A stretch of DNA of 64,000 nt from positions 1,302,001 through 1,366,000 of the forward strand of contig OZ252290.1 in the NCBI GenBank assembly GCA_965250105.1, read 5' to 3'. A program made the translations under genes and the position numbers. Positions 16,756 to 25,505 of this stretch are shown in pieces; position 1 is the first letter of the stretch, and each line of letters opens with the position of its first letter. The notes beneath the pieces are model-generated. The model saw only the letters and a program-made list of their open reading frames with translations. It made no database searches and was not told where the DNA came from. Origin of the DNA: JBCBSK01 sp965250105 (GTDB taxonomy: Bacteria; Pseudomonadota; Alphaproteobacteria; Rhizobiales; Tepidamorphaceae).

Positions 16756-17460
16756 TCAATCTGGAACGGCCCCGCCGTGCCGCCTGAGGCTGAGGCGCGG
16801 CGTGTCGGCGGTCGCCTCATCGTCGAGACGATTCTCGGCCACTTTGTCGTCCTCGCCTGGTGAATCGCCCGCATCGGACGCCAGTGCCATTGCGTCATCC
16901 CGTGCCGCCAGCACCGCGGGATCGCCGCTATCCGCGCCGTCGGCGGAAGCGGCCGCAACCTCCTCCCGCTCGGTCCGTTCCGGCCCGTCCCTGTCGCGTC
17001 CGGGCGCGCCCAACAGATCGTCGACCATGCGGGCGACCCCGTCGGCGTGCAGCACGCCGCCGCCACCCGGCACGCCGCCCGGCGCGTTCCAGTCCCAGGC
17101 ATAGTCGAGTGCCGGGTCGACATGATCGCGGATCAGCGGATTGGCCAGCCACATCCGGCGCATCGCCGCATTGCGCAGCTTGGCGGGAACCCCGCGCTGC
17201 ATGAAGGGCGCGAGATCGGTCTCTGCCGTGATGTCGTCGAGCGACGGCAGGTTCTCGATGATGTCGGGATCGGCCTCCTCGGCCACGACATCGGCCTGCC
17301 GCGCGGCCGCGAGGTCCTGGTCGGGAGCGATGGCATCATCGGCCGGCTCGATCGCTTCCGGCGCGTCGTCGGTCGCCTGGCCCCGCTTGGCGGCCAGCTT
17401 GCGCCGCGACCAGCCGCTGAGAAAGCCGCCGCCCCGCGGCGCGTCGTCGTCGACCGTCAT
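16756..17460 (-). CDS. DUF3306 domain protein
   Basis: A 234-residue acidic protein with a basic N-terminal patch (GGFLSGWSRRKLAAKRG). The conserved core reads LPSLDDITAETDLAPFMQRGVPAKLRNAAMRRMWLANP, split by proline-rich and acidic linkers, and includes LDYAWDWN; these are hallmarks of DUF3306. The C-terminal third is low-complexity Asp/Ala/Arg. The ATG at 17460 overlaps the DUF3305 stop by 4 bp (ATGA). DUF3305/DUF3306 pairs occur beside formate dehydrogenase genes in alphaproteobacteria (recalled); their biochemical role is not known, and assistance with enzyme assembly is inferred. Confidence 0.85.
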   Translation of the reverse strand: MTVDDDAPRGGGFLSGWSRRKLAAKRGQATDDAPEAIEPADDAIAPDQDLAAARQADVVAEEADPDIIENLPSLDDITAETDLAPFMQRGVPAKLRNAAMRRMWLANPLIRDHVDPALDYAWDWNAPGGVPGGGGVLHADGVARMVDDLLGAPGRDRDGPERTEREEVAAASADGADSGDPAVLAARDDAMALASDAGDSPGEDDKVAENRLDDEATADTPRLSLRRHGGAVPD

Positions 17461-18029
17461 CGCGCGCTCCGTTCCGGCCCGCCGCCGCGCTTGCCGCCAG
17501 GCCCGCCATCGGGTCCGCCGCCACGCCCGCGCGACTGAACCCATTTTTCGTCCTCGCGCAGGATACGTGGCGCGCGCGGATCCGACGCGGAGGTCGCGGG
17601 CTTGCGCTTGCGCTTGTGGAAGACTTCATGGACGTGATGGGCGCCGACGAAGGCCGAGATATGCTCGGCGATCTGCGGCGGCATCGGCAGTGCCTCGACG
17701 ACGCGCTCGACATCGCCGGCCAGCGCCTCGCCCTCATAGGGATCGACGGTGACGATCTGGACGGCCCCGCCCGTCATCGCCACCCAGATCGACGGCTGGG
17801 CGGCATCCAGATTGTCGATGTAGTGAGCCGTCTCGCCCGAATGCAGAACCAGCGCGTAGTCGCCGAGATAGACGGTTTCGACGCCATCGCGTTCGGTCAT
17901 CAGCGTGCCGGCGTCAAGGGCCGGCAGGTCGGCCATCACGGCGGCCGGTCGCACGCTGCGCGTGGCCCATCTGTTGGCCGGCGGATGCGACACGCCGACG
18001 ACGGCGACACGAAGAACGTCCTGCGGCAC
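17457..18029 (-). CDS. DUF3305 domain protein
   Basis: A 190-residue cytoplasmic protein. The domain begins LRVAVVGVSHPPANRWATRSVRPAAVM, matching the DUF3305 pattern 'VAVV.....NRWA...WRP..V', followed by YLGDYALVLHSGETAHYIDNL and PSIWVAM. The C-terminal tail is rich in Arg, Lys, Gly and Pro. The start is GTG 18029, whose G is shared with the TAG stop of the DUF6352 gene. It sits in a chain of five overlapping genes tied to the formate dehydrogenase operon. Function unknown. Confidence 0.85.
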   Translation of the reverse strand: MPQDVLRVAVVGVSHPPANRWATRSVRPAAVMADLPALDAGTLMTERDGVETVYLGDYALVLHSGETAHYIDNLDAAQPSIWVAMTGGAVQIVTVDPYEGEALAGDVERVVEALPMPPQIAEHISAFVGAHHVHEVFHKRKRKPATSASDPRAPRILREDEKWVQSRGRGGGPDGGPGGKRGGGPERSAR

Positions 18030-19048
18030 TAGGCCCTCCCCGCCGTCATGATGCCGGCGCCCGCGGCACCCGGCTGGTCGAGCGGCAGGCCCATGACAAG
18101 GTTCTGCGGCTTCAAGCGTATCACATTGTCGCCGCCCATGCCGATCAGCAGGTAGACCGGCGTCCCGTCGAGGCCGGGCAGCAGGGCGTCGTGATCGGCG
18201 AAGCGCAGCGCGAACAGGCCGACCAGGGTCTGCAGCGGCGTCTTGCCATGCCACAGCGCATTGCCGATCGCGGTGCCGACGGGATCGAGGCCGACATACC
18301 AGCGGAGATCGACATCGGCGGCCTCGGTCAGCGGCGTGACGTCGACGGCATGGCCCAGGAGATGGCCGACGAAACGGGCGATCGCCGTCGCCAGGCCGGC
18401 GCGCGCCCTGGGATCGGCGCCGAAGGGCAGCACCATGGTGTGCGCGTCCGACCGCCCCCAATAGGTCCAGGCGTTTTCCTCGGTCAGGACGTCGAGCGCC
18501 TCGACCCCGCCGCTGAGCATCGCCGACAAGGGCGAGACATGCTTGTCCTGTTCGAGTTCCTCGACGAGTTCGTCATCGGCCAGAAGCAGCGCGCCGTCCT
18601 GGATATGGGCGCGCTGCGGCCGGAACAGCATTTCCCCCGCCCGCAGCACGAAGACGTCCTGGCAGCCTTCCAGCGCATTGCGCAGGACGAGCTGGACGAG
18701 TTGGTCGTAGAAGACGAGCGGCAGCCTGACTCCGTCGCGGACGAGGGACAGATAGCCCGCCTCGATCGTGCCCGCCCGCAGCAGCGCGTCGCGCAGGCTG
18801 ATGAGCAAGGTCCAGTTCTCGCGCGCGTCCGGATCCGCCATCTCGGCGATCGCCTCGGGCGCGACCGGGGCCCTGGGCGAGGCGAGCAGGCGGGCATGCA
18901 GATCGCGCTCGGCGGCGCAGGCCTCGGGCGGCGGCAGGACCTCCGGCCGCGCCAGCCAGGCGAGGATCAGTTCGTCCGTCACCAGCATGCGGCCCGAGGC
19001 GTCGAGCTGGGTCAAGTGGTGGCCGGAAGCGACCCAGAATTCCCTCAC
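18029..19048 (-). CDS. DUF6352-like protein
   Basis: A 339-residue soluble protein starting REFWVASGHHLTQLDASGRM, which fits the DUF6352 family known from formate dehydrogenase clusters (recalled, moderate certainty). It is mostly helical and acidic, with the conserved stretches TDELILAWLARPE, ENAWTYWGRSDAH and ALWHGKTPLQTL; no catalytic motif stands out. GTG 19048 overlaps the upstream stop by 4 bp and its own stop overlaps DUF3305 by 1 bp, so strict co-translation is likely. Confidence 0.75.
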   Translation of the reverse strand: MREFWVASGHHLTQLDASGRMLVTDELILAWLARPEVLPPPEACAAERDLHARLLASPRAPVAPEAIAEMADPDARENWTLLISLRDALLRAGTIEAGYLSLVRDGVRLPLVFYDQLVQLVLRNALEGCQDVFVLRAGEMLFRPQRAHIQDGALLLADDELVEELEQDKHVSPLSAMLSGGVEALDVLTEENAWTYWGRSDAHTMVLPFGADPRARAGLATAIARFVGHLLGHAVDVTPLTEAADVDLRWYVGLDPVGTAIGNALWHGKTPLQTLVGLFALRFADHDALLPGLDGTPVYLLIGMGGDNVIRLKPQNLVMGLPLDQPGAAGAGIMTAGRA

Positions 19049-19620
19049 GAGCCCGTCTCCCGCCGTCCGAGCGCCACGAGATCGAAGGCGTCGGCCTCCG
19101 CGTCTTCCGTCTCGTCATCGACCTCGACCACGTGAAACGCCTTGTCGTGGCCGCTGAGATAGCCGGCCGCGAAGCCCGTGTCCTGGCGCGGCTTCAGCGT
19201 GCGGAACTGTTCGCGAATCTCGCCGGCCTCGGCCGCGCGATGCAGCGCGATCAGCGTGCCGATGTCGTGTCCCCGGCACAGCTCCTCGGCGAGGCCGATC
19301 TCCTCTTCCGCCGCCGGCAGCGCTTCGGCGAGCCCCGGCGCGCCGAGATGGGCGACCAGCTGCCGGGCCAGCAGCGACACCGCCTCGGCGCGCTCGTCGG
19401 CCCGCGCCTCGGTGACCACGACGAGCGTCGACCAGCCGAAGCTCGACAGGCCGAGAAAGCCGGACCGAAAGGCGATCTGTTCCTTGCGCCCGAAGCCAGC
19501 CGGGTCGCGGCCGGCGAACAGGAAGGTGCCCGGCACCGACCATTCGCCCGGTTCGGCGGCATTGGCGAACACGACCGTATCCGACGGGTCGAGCCTGATG
19601 GTGCGCGGCAGAAGCGTCAT
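19045..19620 (-). CDS. DUF6505-like protein
   Basis: A 191-residue soluble protein starting TLLPRTIRLDPSDTVVF, then AEPGEWSVPGTFLFAG and GFLGLSSFGWSTLVVV; this resembles DUF6505 as I recall it from formate dehydrogenase neighbourhoods. The C-terminal end is acidic. ATG 19620 overlaps the ligase-like gene stop by 4 bp and its stop overlaps the DUF6352 start. No function is known. Confidence 0.72.
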   Translation of the reverse strand: MTLLPRTIRLDPSDTVVFANAAEPGEWSVPGTFLFAGRDPAGFGRKEQIAFRSGFLGLSSFGWSTLVVVTEARADERAEAVSLLARQLVAHLGAPGLAEALPAAEEEIGLAEELCRGHDIGTLIALHRAAEAGEIREQFRTLKPRQDTGFAAGYLSGHDKAFHVVEVDDETEDAEADAFDLVALGRRETGS

Positions 19621-20327
19621 AGGCGCGGGCCCTCGGCGTCGCGCCAGTCGGCACCGCCAAGCGCGTCCGCCAGCGCCGCCTCGCTGTCCCCAGTCGTCAG
19701 ATCGCCCATCTCGGTCAGCTTGCCCTCATCGGTCAGCCGGCGGTCATAGCGCTCGGCCACGCCGGCGAAGCCCTCATGTTTCCAGCGGTCGAAGTTCAGC
19801 ATCAGATAGGACGCGAAGGTCTCGAGAACAGCCGGCGGGTCGTCGAACTCCTCTTCCTTCAGCGACACCGAGTGGGGATAGTCGCCGGGCCGTTCCAGGT
19901 GATCGCGGTCGGCGATGAGTTCGACGCCGAGCACCATCCAGTCGGGCACCGCGTCCTCCGCCGTGCCGGGGGCGATGGCGAGGCGCATGCCGCCGAGCCG
20001 CGAGGTATCCAGGATGATGCCGCCGGGCCAGCCGAACCGCACCTCGCGTTCGGGCGGGCAATGCGCGGCGAGCGCCTGGCCGAGCGCGACCATGCCGATG
20101 ATGAAGGCGCGCCGCGCCTCGGCGAGCGGAGTTTCCGGTTCGAGGACGACGGCGAAATCCAGCCGACCCGCCCGCGCCTTCGACGTCACCCATCGCCAGA
20201 CGAGACAGCCGGCGCCCTCTTCCGGCGCCAGACGGCAGGCCTCGGACAGGACATCGTCGGTTTCGGCGTGATAGGGCGTGAAGGGCGGCGGCAGAACGAG
20301 CGAACGGGTAAGCGAAACAAGAGTCAC
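19617..20327 (-). CDS. Biotin/lipoate protein ligase-like family protein
   Basis: A protein of about 236 residues resembling the second biotin/lipoate ligase-like family (BPL_LplA_LipB_2 plus a DUF4444-like tail): LVLPPPFTPYH near the start, VFRW-like GCLVWRWVTSKARAGRL, and EVRFGWPGGIILD. True ligases carry KWPND at this last position, which here reads GWPGG, so the ATP/substrate-binding lysine motif is altered. The GTG at 20327 has AAGGA 6 bp upstream; a TTG at 20348 is less likely. It is first of the five overlapping genes. Its substrate is unknown. Confidence 0.78.
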   Translation of the reverse strand: MTLVSLTRSLVLPPPFTPYHAETDDVLSEACRLAPEEGAGCLVWRWVTSKARAGRLDFAVVLEPETPLAEARRAFIIGMVALGQALAAHCPPEREVRFGWPGGIILDTSRLGGMRLAIAPGTAEDAVPDWMVLGVELIADRDHLERPGDYPHSVSLKEEEFDDPPAVLETFASYLMLNFDRWKHEGFAGVAERYDRRLTDEGKLTEMGDLTTGDSEAALADALGGADWRDAEGPRL

Positions 20328-20513
20328 GGGAATTCCTTGCGTGGACAACGCAGCCTATGGAATTCTACATAGGCCTGTGCGCACGGCAACCTTATCTGAT
20401 AGCAAAGCTGTCCGATACAGATATGACAGGCGGGCGCGCGGGTCGGACGGACCGGCCCATCGTGGTATCCGGCGCGCCCGACCCGTTGGAGAGTTACGCA
20501 AGAGGCCCCGGCA
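20328..20513. promoter_or_regulatory. Divergent promoter region of the FDH accessory genes
   Basis: This 186-bp gap separates the divergent five-gene unit from the ferredoxin-like gene and should hold promoters for both. An AT-rich core lies at about 20355-20425 (TACATAGG, TTATCTGATAGC, GATACAGATATGACAG). I could not assign a specific operator. Confidence 0.4.
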
Positions 20514-22541
20514 ATGACCGATCCGCGTCAGACGCGCACCGTTTTGACATGCACCTGCGAGGGCACGATGGCGCCCGACACGGCCGCCCTGACCCAGGCC
20601 GGCTGCGACGGGGACGGCCCGGTTCACCAATTGTGCCGCGCCAATCTCGACACGTTCCGGGCAGCCCTCGCCGACGGCCTTCCGGTCACCGTGGCGTGCA
20701 CGCAGGAAGCGCCGCTGTTTCGCGAGGTCGCCGAGATGGAGGCGCCGGACACGGCGCTGGCCTTCGCGAATATCCGCGAAACGGCCGGTTGGACCGCCGA
20801 GGCGAAAGACAGCGGGCCGAAGACCGCCGCCCTGATCGCGGCCGCTGGCGTCGCCCCGGCCGGCTTCGGCATCACCTCGCTGGAAAGCCAGGGCGTCGCC
20901 CTCGTCCTCGGTGTCGACGAGGTGGCGGTGGAGGCCGCGAAGGATCTCGCCGACACGCTCGACGTCACCGTTTTGCTCAGGCCCGGCGCCGAGGTCATGC
21001 CGCCGCGCCAGACCGTGTTCCCGGTGCTGCAGGGGGCGATCCGCACCGCCACCGGCCATCTCGGCGCGTTCACCCTGACCGTCGACGCCTATGCCGTGCC
21101 CGACCCGTCGTCGCGCCGGCATCTCGTCTTCGGCGACAGCCGCGACGGGGCGACCTCACGGGCGGATCTGGTGATCGACCTGACAGGCGAGACCGCGCTG
21201 TTTCCCGCCGCCGATCTGCGGCCGGGTTATCTGCGCGCCGATCCGGGCGACCCGGTCGCGGTGGCCCGGCTGGTGCGCCAGGCGAGCCATATGGTCGGCA
21301 CCTTCGACAAGCCGCTCTTCATCGATTTCTCGCCCGATATCTGCGCCCATTCGCGCAGCGAGATCACCGGCTGCACGCGCTGCCTGTCGCTGTGCCCGAC
21401 GGGCGCCATCGAACCGGCCGGCGACAGCGTGGCCATCGATCCGGCGATCTGCGCGGGCTGCGGCCAATGCGCCGCCGTCTGCCCGACAGGCGCCGCCGCC
21501 TATGCCGTTCCCGATGCCGCGACGCTGGTCAACCGGCTGCGCGCGGGCTTGCGCGCCTGGCATGCCGCGGGCGCCGATACGGGCCCGCTCGTATTGTTTC
21601 ACGATGCCGATCATGGCGAGGCGCTAATCGACGCGGCCGGCCGCTACGGCAATGGCCTGCCCGCCCATGTCGTGCCCTTCGGCGTCAACGAAATCACCCA
21701 GGTCGGGCCGGAGGCCATGGCCGCCGCGCTCGCCTATGGCGCGGGCCAGGTGGCGCTTCTCGGTCGTGCCAGGCCGCATCACGACCTGTCCGGCCTGAAG
21801 GCCAGCCTGGTCCTGATGAACACCGTCGCCGACGCCGTCGGCCATCCCCATGCGCACCTGATCGAAACCGACGATCCCGACATGCTGGAAGCGGCGCTGG
21901 CCGATCTGCCGCCGATGCCGGTGCGCGGCGCACCAGCGAGCTTCCTGCCGCCCGACGACAAGCGCACGCTCCTGGTTACCGCGTTCGCCGAGATGAACCG
22001 GTCCGCGCCCGAGCCGACCGATGTCATCGCCCTGCCCGACGACGCGCCCTTCGGCACGGTCAATCTCGATCTCGACGCCTGTACGCTGTGCCATGCCTGC
22101 ACCGGCGCCTGCCCGACCGGCGCGCTGATCGACAATCCCGAAGCGCCGATGCTGCGCTTCACCGAAAGCGTTTGCGTGCAGTGCGGCCTGTGCGAGGCGA
22201 CATGCCCTGAATCGGCGATCACCATCGAAGCCCGGCTCGACTTCACCGCCTGGGACACCCCGCGCCGCATCCTCAAGGAAGAAGAGCCGTTTTGCTGCAC
22301 CAAATGCGGCACGCCCTTCGCCACCCGGTCGGGGATCGAGCGGATCACCTCGCGGCTGGCCGACCACTGGATGTTCACCGGCGAGGAGGGCGCGGCACGG
22401 CTGAAGGTGCTCGAAATGTGCGAGGACTGCCGCGTCGAGGCGGTCGTCAATGAGGGCTTCGACCCGCATGGCGAGAATGTCCGCCGGGTGACCACCGCCG
22501 AGGACTACGTCCTGCCCGACGACGACACCAAGCTGCACTAA
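20514..22541 (+). CDS. Large four-cluster ferredoxin-type protein of FDH clusters
   Basis: A 675-residue cytoplasmic protein with two pairs of [4Fe-4S] motifs: CTRCLSLCPTGA and CAGCGQCAAVCPTGA near residues 287-325, then CTLCHACTGACPTGA and CVQCGLCEATCPESA near 523-570. Further cysteines are TCTCEG near residue 13 and CCTKCG...CEDC near the C-terminus. It is divergent from the ligase/DUF unit. Proteins of this layout are regularly found beside alphaproteobacterial formate dehydrogenases; a role in electron supply or cluster delivery during maturation is inferred. The N-terminal part is not recognisable. Confidence 0.85.
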   Translation: MTDPRQTRTVLTCTCEGTMAPDTAALTQAGCDGDGPVHQLCRANLDTFRAALADGLPVTVACTQEAPLFREVAEMEAPDTALAFANIRETAGWTAEAKDSGPKTAALIAAAGVAPAGFGITSLESQGVALVLGVDEVAVEAAKDLADTLDVTVLLRPGAEVMPPRQTVFPVLQGAIRTATGHLGAFTLTVDAYAVPDPSSRRHLVFGDSRDGATSRADLVIDLTGETALFPAADLRPGYLRADPGDPVAVARLVRQASHMVGTFDKPLFIDFSPDICAHSRSEITGCTRCLSLCPTGAIEPAGDSVAIDPAICAGCGQCAAVCPTGAAAYAVPDAATLVNRLRAGLRAWHAAGADTGPLVLFHDADHGEALIDAAGRYGNGLPAHVVPFGVNEITQVGPEAMAAALAYGAGQVALLGRARPHHDLSGLKASLVLMNTVADAVGHPHAHLIETDDPDMLEAALADLPPMPVRGAPASFLPPDDKRTLLVTAFAEMNRSAPEPTDVIALPDDAPFGTVNLDLDACTLCHACTGACPTGALIDNPEAPMLRFTESVCVQCGLCEATCPESAITIEARLDFTAWDTPRRILKEEEPFCCTKCGTPFATRSGIERITSRLADHWMFTGEEGAARLKVLEMCEDCRVEAVVNEGFDPHGENVRRVTTAEDYVLPDDDTKLH

Positions 22542-22616
22542 GCCTCGCGGCCAGCAGCACGCTTCCACGCCTTGATCTTGTCTGGGTGAAGCCCCCGAAC
22601 GCCGCTCCTGGTCGTC

Positions 22617-22680
22617 ATTGCCGGACCCATTCCGACAATCGGGTGCCGCGTGCCCGTCCCCCCAAGCCCGGGGGGCGACG
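22617..22680. repeat. REP-like intergenic repeat, copy 2
   Basis: Between the ferredoxin-like gene and matB the motif ATTGCCGGAC...CGACAATCGGG is followed by a GC hairpin of CCCCCC and GGGGGG with AAGCC in the loop, ending GGCGACG. Order and sequence match the element at 7698-7783. Both neighbouring genes converge here, so it may terminate them. Confidence 0.65.
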
Positions 22681-22728
22681 ACGCAAGGACCCGAGCTGTG
22701 CGAGGGCTTCGGCCGGATACCCGCGCCG

Positions 22729-24252
22729 TCACGCGGCGACGAACAGATCGCCGTAGCGCTCGCGCAGGACGTTCTTCTGAACCTTGCCCATGGTGTTGCG
22801 CGGCAGGCTGTCGACGACGATCAGCTTGCGCGGATGCTTGAAGCGGGCGAGCGCGCGGCCCGCGGTCGCCTGAATGGCGTCGAGATCGAGGTCGCGGCCG
22901 GGTTCCGCCACGAGGAAGCCGAGCACGGTTTCGCCGAAATCGGGATGCGGCACGCCGACCACCGCGCTCTCATGCACGCCGGGCTGGGCGTCGAGGACGA
23001 GTTCGATCTCCTTGGGATAGATGTTGTAGCCACCAGAAATGATCAGGTCCTTGTTGCGCCCGACGATATGGACATAGCCATCGGCGTCGACCCTGCCGAG
23101 ATCGCCGGTGATGAAGAAACCGTCGGCGCGCAGCTCCTCGGCCGTCTTGTCCGGCATCCGCCAATAGCCCTTGAAGACGTTCGGGCCGCGCACCTCGATC
23201 TGGCCAACGTCGCCGGCGGGCAGGTCATGCCCGGTCGCCGGGTCGGTGATCTTCAGCTCAACGCCCGGCAGGGGAAAGCCGACGGTTCCCGCGCGCCGCT
23301 CCCCGTCATAGGGGTTCGACGTGTTCATATTGGTTTCGGTCATGCCGTAGCGTTCGAGGATGCGGTGGCCGGTGCGCTCCTCGAAGCGGATATGGGTCTC
23401 GGCCAGAAGCGGCGCGCTGCCGGACACGAAAAGCCGCATGTGCGCGACCAGATCTCGGGTCAGGCGCGGATCGTCGAGAAGACGGGTATAGAAGGTCGGC
23501 ACGCCCATCATCGCCGTCGCGCGCGGCAGTTCGGCGATAACCTGGTCGAGGTCGAATTTCGGCAGGAAGATCATCGACCCGCCGGCCGCCAGCGTGACAT
23601 TGGTCGCGACGAACAGACCATGGGTATGGAAAACCGGCAAGGCATGCAGCAGCACATCCGTGTCGCCGAACGCCCAATAGCCGGCGAGCGTTTCGGCATT
23701 CGACAACAGATTGCGCTGGGTCAGCATGGCGCCCTTCGACCGGCCCGTCGTGCCCGAGGTGTAGAGAAGTGCCGCGAGATCGTCGTCAGACCGGTCGACG
23801 GTCGCGAAGCGTGCCGGCTGCGCATCGGCGAGATCGATCAGCGTGCCGGTGCCGTCGCCGTTCAGCGTTTCGAGCCGCGCGCCGAGCCGATCGGCCACCG
23901 GCATCAGAGCGGCCTCCTGCCGGCGGTCGCAAACGACGAGGCGCGCACCGCTATCCTCGATGAAATAGCGCAGTTCCTCGACCGTATAGGCGGTGTTCAA
24001 CGGCAGGAAGACGATGCCGGCCTTGACGCAAGCGGCATAGAGCGCGAGCGCGTCGGGCGATTTCTCGATCTGGGCGGCCAACCTGTCGCCGGGCTCGAGC
24101 CCACGGGCGGTCAGCGCATGGGCGAGGCGGGCCGCGCGGGCCAGAAAGTCGGCATGGCTAATCGACGCCCCGCCGGCGAGATGCAGAAAGGGCGTGTCCC
24201 GACCCTCATGCGGCTTGAACAGGCTGTCGTAGAGCGGGTTGGGCATGGACAC
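22729..24252 (-). CDS. matB: Malonyl-CoA synthetase (malonate-CoA ligase)
   Basis: A 507-residue adenylate-forming ligase that makes malonyl-CoA from malonate, CoA and ATP. It shows LLYTSGTTGRSKGAM near residue 163, the MatB-typical RYGMTETNMNTSNPYDGERR near 300, ITGDLG, the hinge GRNKDLIISGGYNIYPKE and the C-terminal catalytic lysine in NTMGKVQKN. It is the last gene of a dctPQM-matA-matB operon, 5 bp after matA. The downstream gap holds a REP-like element. Confidence 0.93.
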   Translation of the reverse strand: MSMPNPLYDSLFKPHEGRDTPFLHLAGGASISHADFLARAARLAHALTARGLEPGDRLAAQIEKSPDALALYAACVKAGIVFLPLNTAYTVEELRYFIEDSGARLVVCDRRQEAALMPVADRLGARLETLNGDGTGTLIDLADAQPARFATVDRSDDDLAALLYTSGTTGRSKGAMLTQRNLLSNAETLAGYWAFGDTDVLLHALPVFHTHGLFVATNVTLAAGGSMIFLPKFDLDQVIAELPRATAMMGVPTFYTRLLDDPRLTRDLVAHMRLFVSGSAPLLAETHIRFEERTGHRILERYGMTETNMNTSNPYDGERRAGTVGFPLPGVELKITDPATGHDLPAGDVGQIEVRGPNVFKGYWRMPDKTAEELRADGFFITGDLGRVDADGYVHIVGRNKDLIISGGYNIYPKEIELVLDAQPGVHESAVVGVPHPDFGETVLGFLVAEPGRDLDLDAIQATAGRALARFKHPRKLIVVDSLPRNTMGKVQKNVLRERYGDLFVAA

Positions 24253-24257
24253 CGTTC

Positions 24258-25505
24258 CTATGCGGCGGTTTTGGTCTTGATCTGTCCGAGCGCCTTGATG
24301 TCGGGGGCGGCGGCGACGTCATGCGACGCGGCGAAGCGTTCGTGGTTGGCCGACACTTTCGCGAGGTCATAGAGATAGTTGACCATCGTGCCGGCCGATT
24401 GGTCCAGCCCCCGGGCGGAGCGGTCGGCATCGGCATGGATGGCGTGGATCGCGGCCCCGTTGCCGAGATGAAACCGGGCGACCGGATCGAGCGGCAGGCC
24501 ATCACCGCGCTTGGCCGAGAGGAGATAACGCGCCGCGAGCCGGCGCATCGCCTCGCCATCCTCCGGATCGTAGGCGATCCCGCTCGCGTCGAGCCATTTG
24601 CGGAGACCGGGGATCGGCGACAGGGTGATGTAGGTCCGGATCTGCGGCAGGTCGACCGACAGATCGCCGGCGACCTGCTTGATCAGGAAATTGCCGAAGG
24701 AGATGCCGGCGAGCCCAGCCTGGCAGTTCGAGATCGAATAGAACACGGCCGTGTCGGCGCTGTCGGAGGAGATCGCGCGGCGGTCCTCGGCGAGAAGCAC
24801 GGGAATGGATCCAGCACTGCCCCTGGTCAGCGCGACCTCGACGAAGATCAGCGGCTCGTCGGGCATGGCGGGGTGGAAGAAGGCAAAGCAGCGCCGGTCC
24901 TCCGGTTCGAGCCTGCGCCGCAGGTCATCCCAGCTGGTGATCGCATGCACCGCCTCATAGGCGATGATCTTCTCGAGAATATGCGCCGGGCTCTCCCAGC
25001 TGATCGGCCGCAGGACGAGAAATCCACGGTTGAACCAGGACGCGAAGAGATGGCGGAAATCGAGATCGAGCGCGCCGAGAACCGGGTCGTCGGCGCTTAG
25101 CCGCAACAGATCGGCACGCATGCGCACCAGAAGGGCGGTCGCGCCCGGCACCATGTTGAGGCGCCGGATTAGTTCCTGGCGCGGCGGTTCGGCGGCCGCC
25201 ATGAAGGCGCGGTAGCTGACCTTGCCCGGATCGGCCTGATAGCTGTCGAGGGCTTCGCGCAGGGCGGCGAAATCGATGTCCATGCCGCCGACGAGATGGG
25301 CGAAGAAGGCCCGCTTTCCGGCGTCGTCGCAAGCCGCGTAGCGGTCGAGGATGTCGCGCGCCAGCGACAGCCCCGCCACTTCGCCGCCGGCCCGGACGAG
25401 ATCGACGGTCAGTTCCTCGATCGTCCTTGTGTCGCGGCCGGCGCCGGAGATGAACCGCGCCGGCCGGTCGAACACCGTGGCGAGGAGATCGGCCAGAAGC
25501 GTCAC
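24258..25505 (-). CDS. matA: Malonyl-CoA decarboxylase
   Basis: A 415-residue malonyl-CoA decarboxylase that yields acetyl-CoA and CO2. The family C-terminal region is clear: ILEKIIAYEAVHAI, RRCFAFFHPAMPDEPLIFVEVALT, FYSISNCQAGLAGISFGNFLIKQV and TLSPIPG; the catalytic Ser in FYSIS and the later His in RFHLGNGA fit known enzymes. The GTG at 25505 is chosen because GTGA overlaps the stop of the TRAP permease; the frame stays open upstream, but that part is only shadow of dctM. With matB it degrades imported malonate. Confidence 0.93.
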   Translation of the reverse strand: MTLLADLLATVFDRPARFISGAGRDTRTIEELTVDLVRAGGEVAGLSLARDILDRYAACDDAGKRAFFAHLVGGMDIDFAALREALDSYQADPGKVSYRAFMAAAEPPRQELIRRLNMVPGATALLVRMRADLLRLSADDPVLGALDLDFRHLFASWFNRGFLVLRPISWESPAHILEKIIAYEAVHAITSWDDLRRRLEPEDRRCFAFFHPAMPDEPLIFVEVALTRGSAGSIPVLLAEDRRAISSDSADTAVFYSISNCQAGLAGISFGNFLIKQVAGDLSVDLPQIRTYITLSPIPGLRKWLDASGIAYDPEDGEAMRRLAARYLLSAKRGDGLPLDPVARFHLGNGAAIHAIHADADRSARGLDQSAGTMVNYLYDLAKVSANHERFAASHDVAAAPDIKALGQIKTKTAA

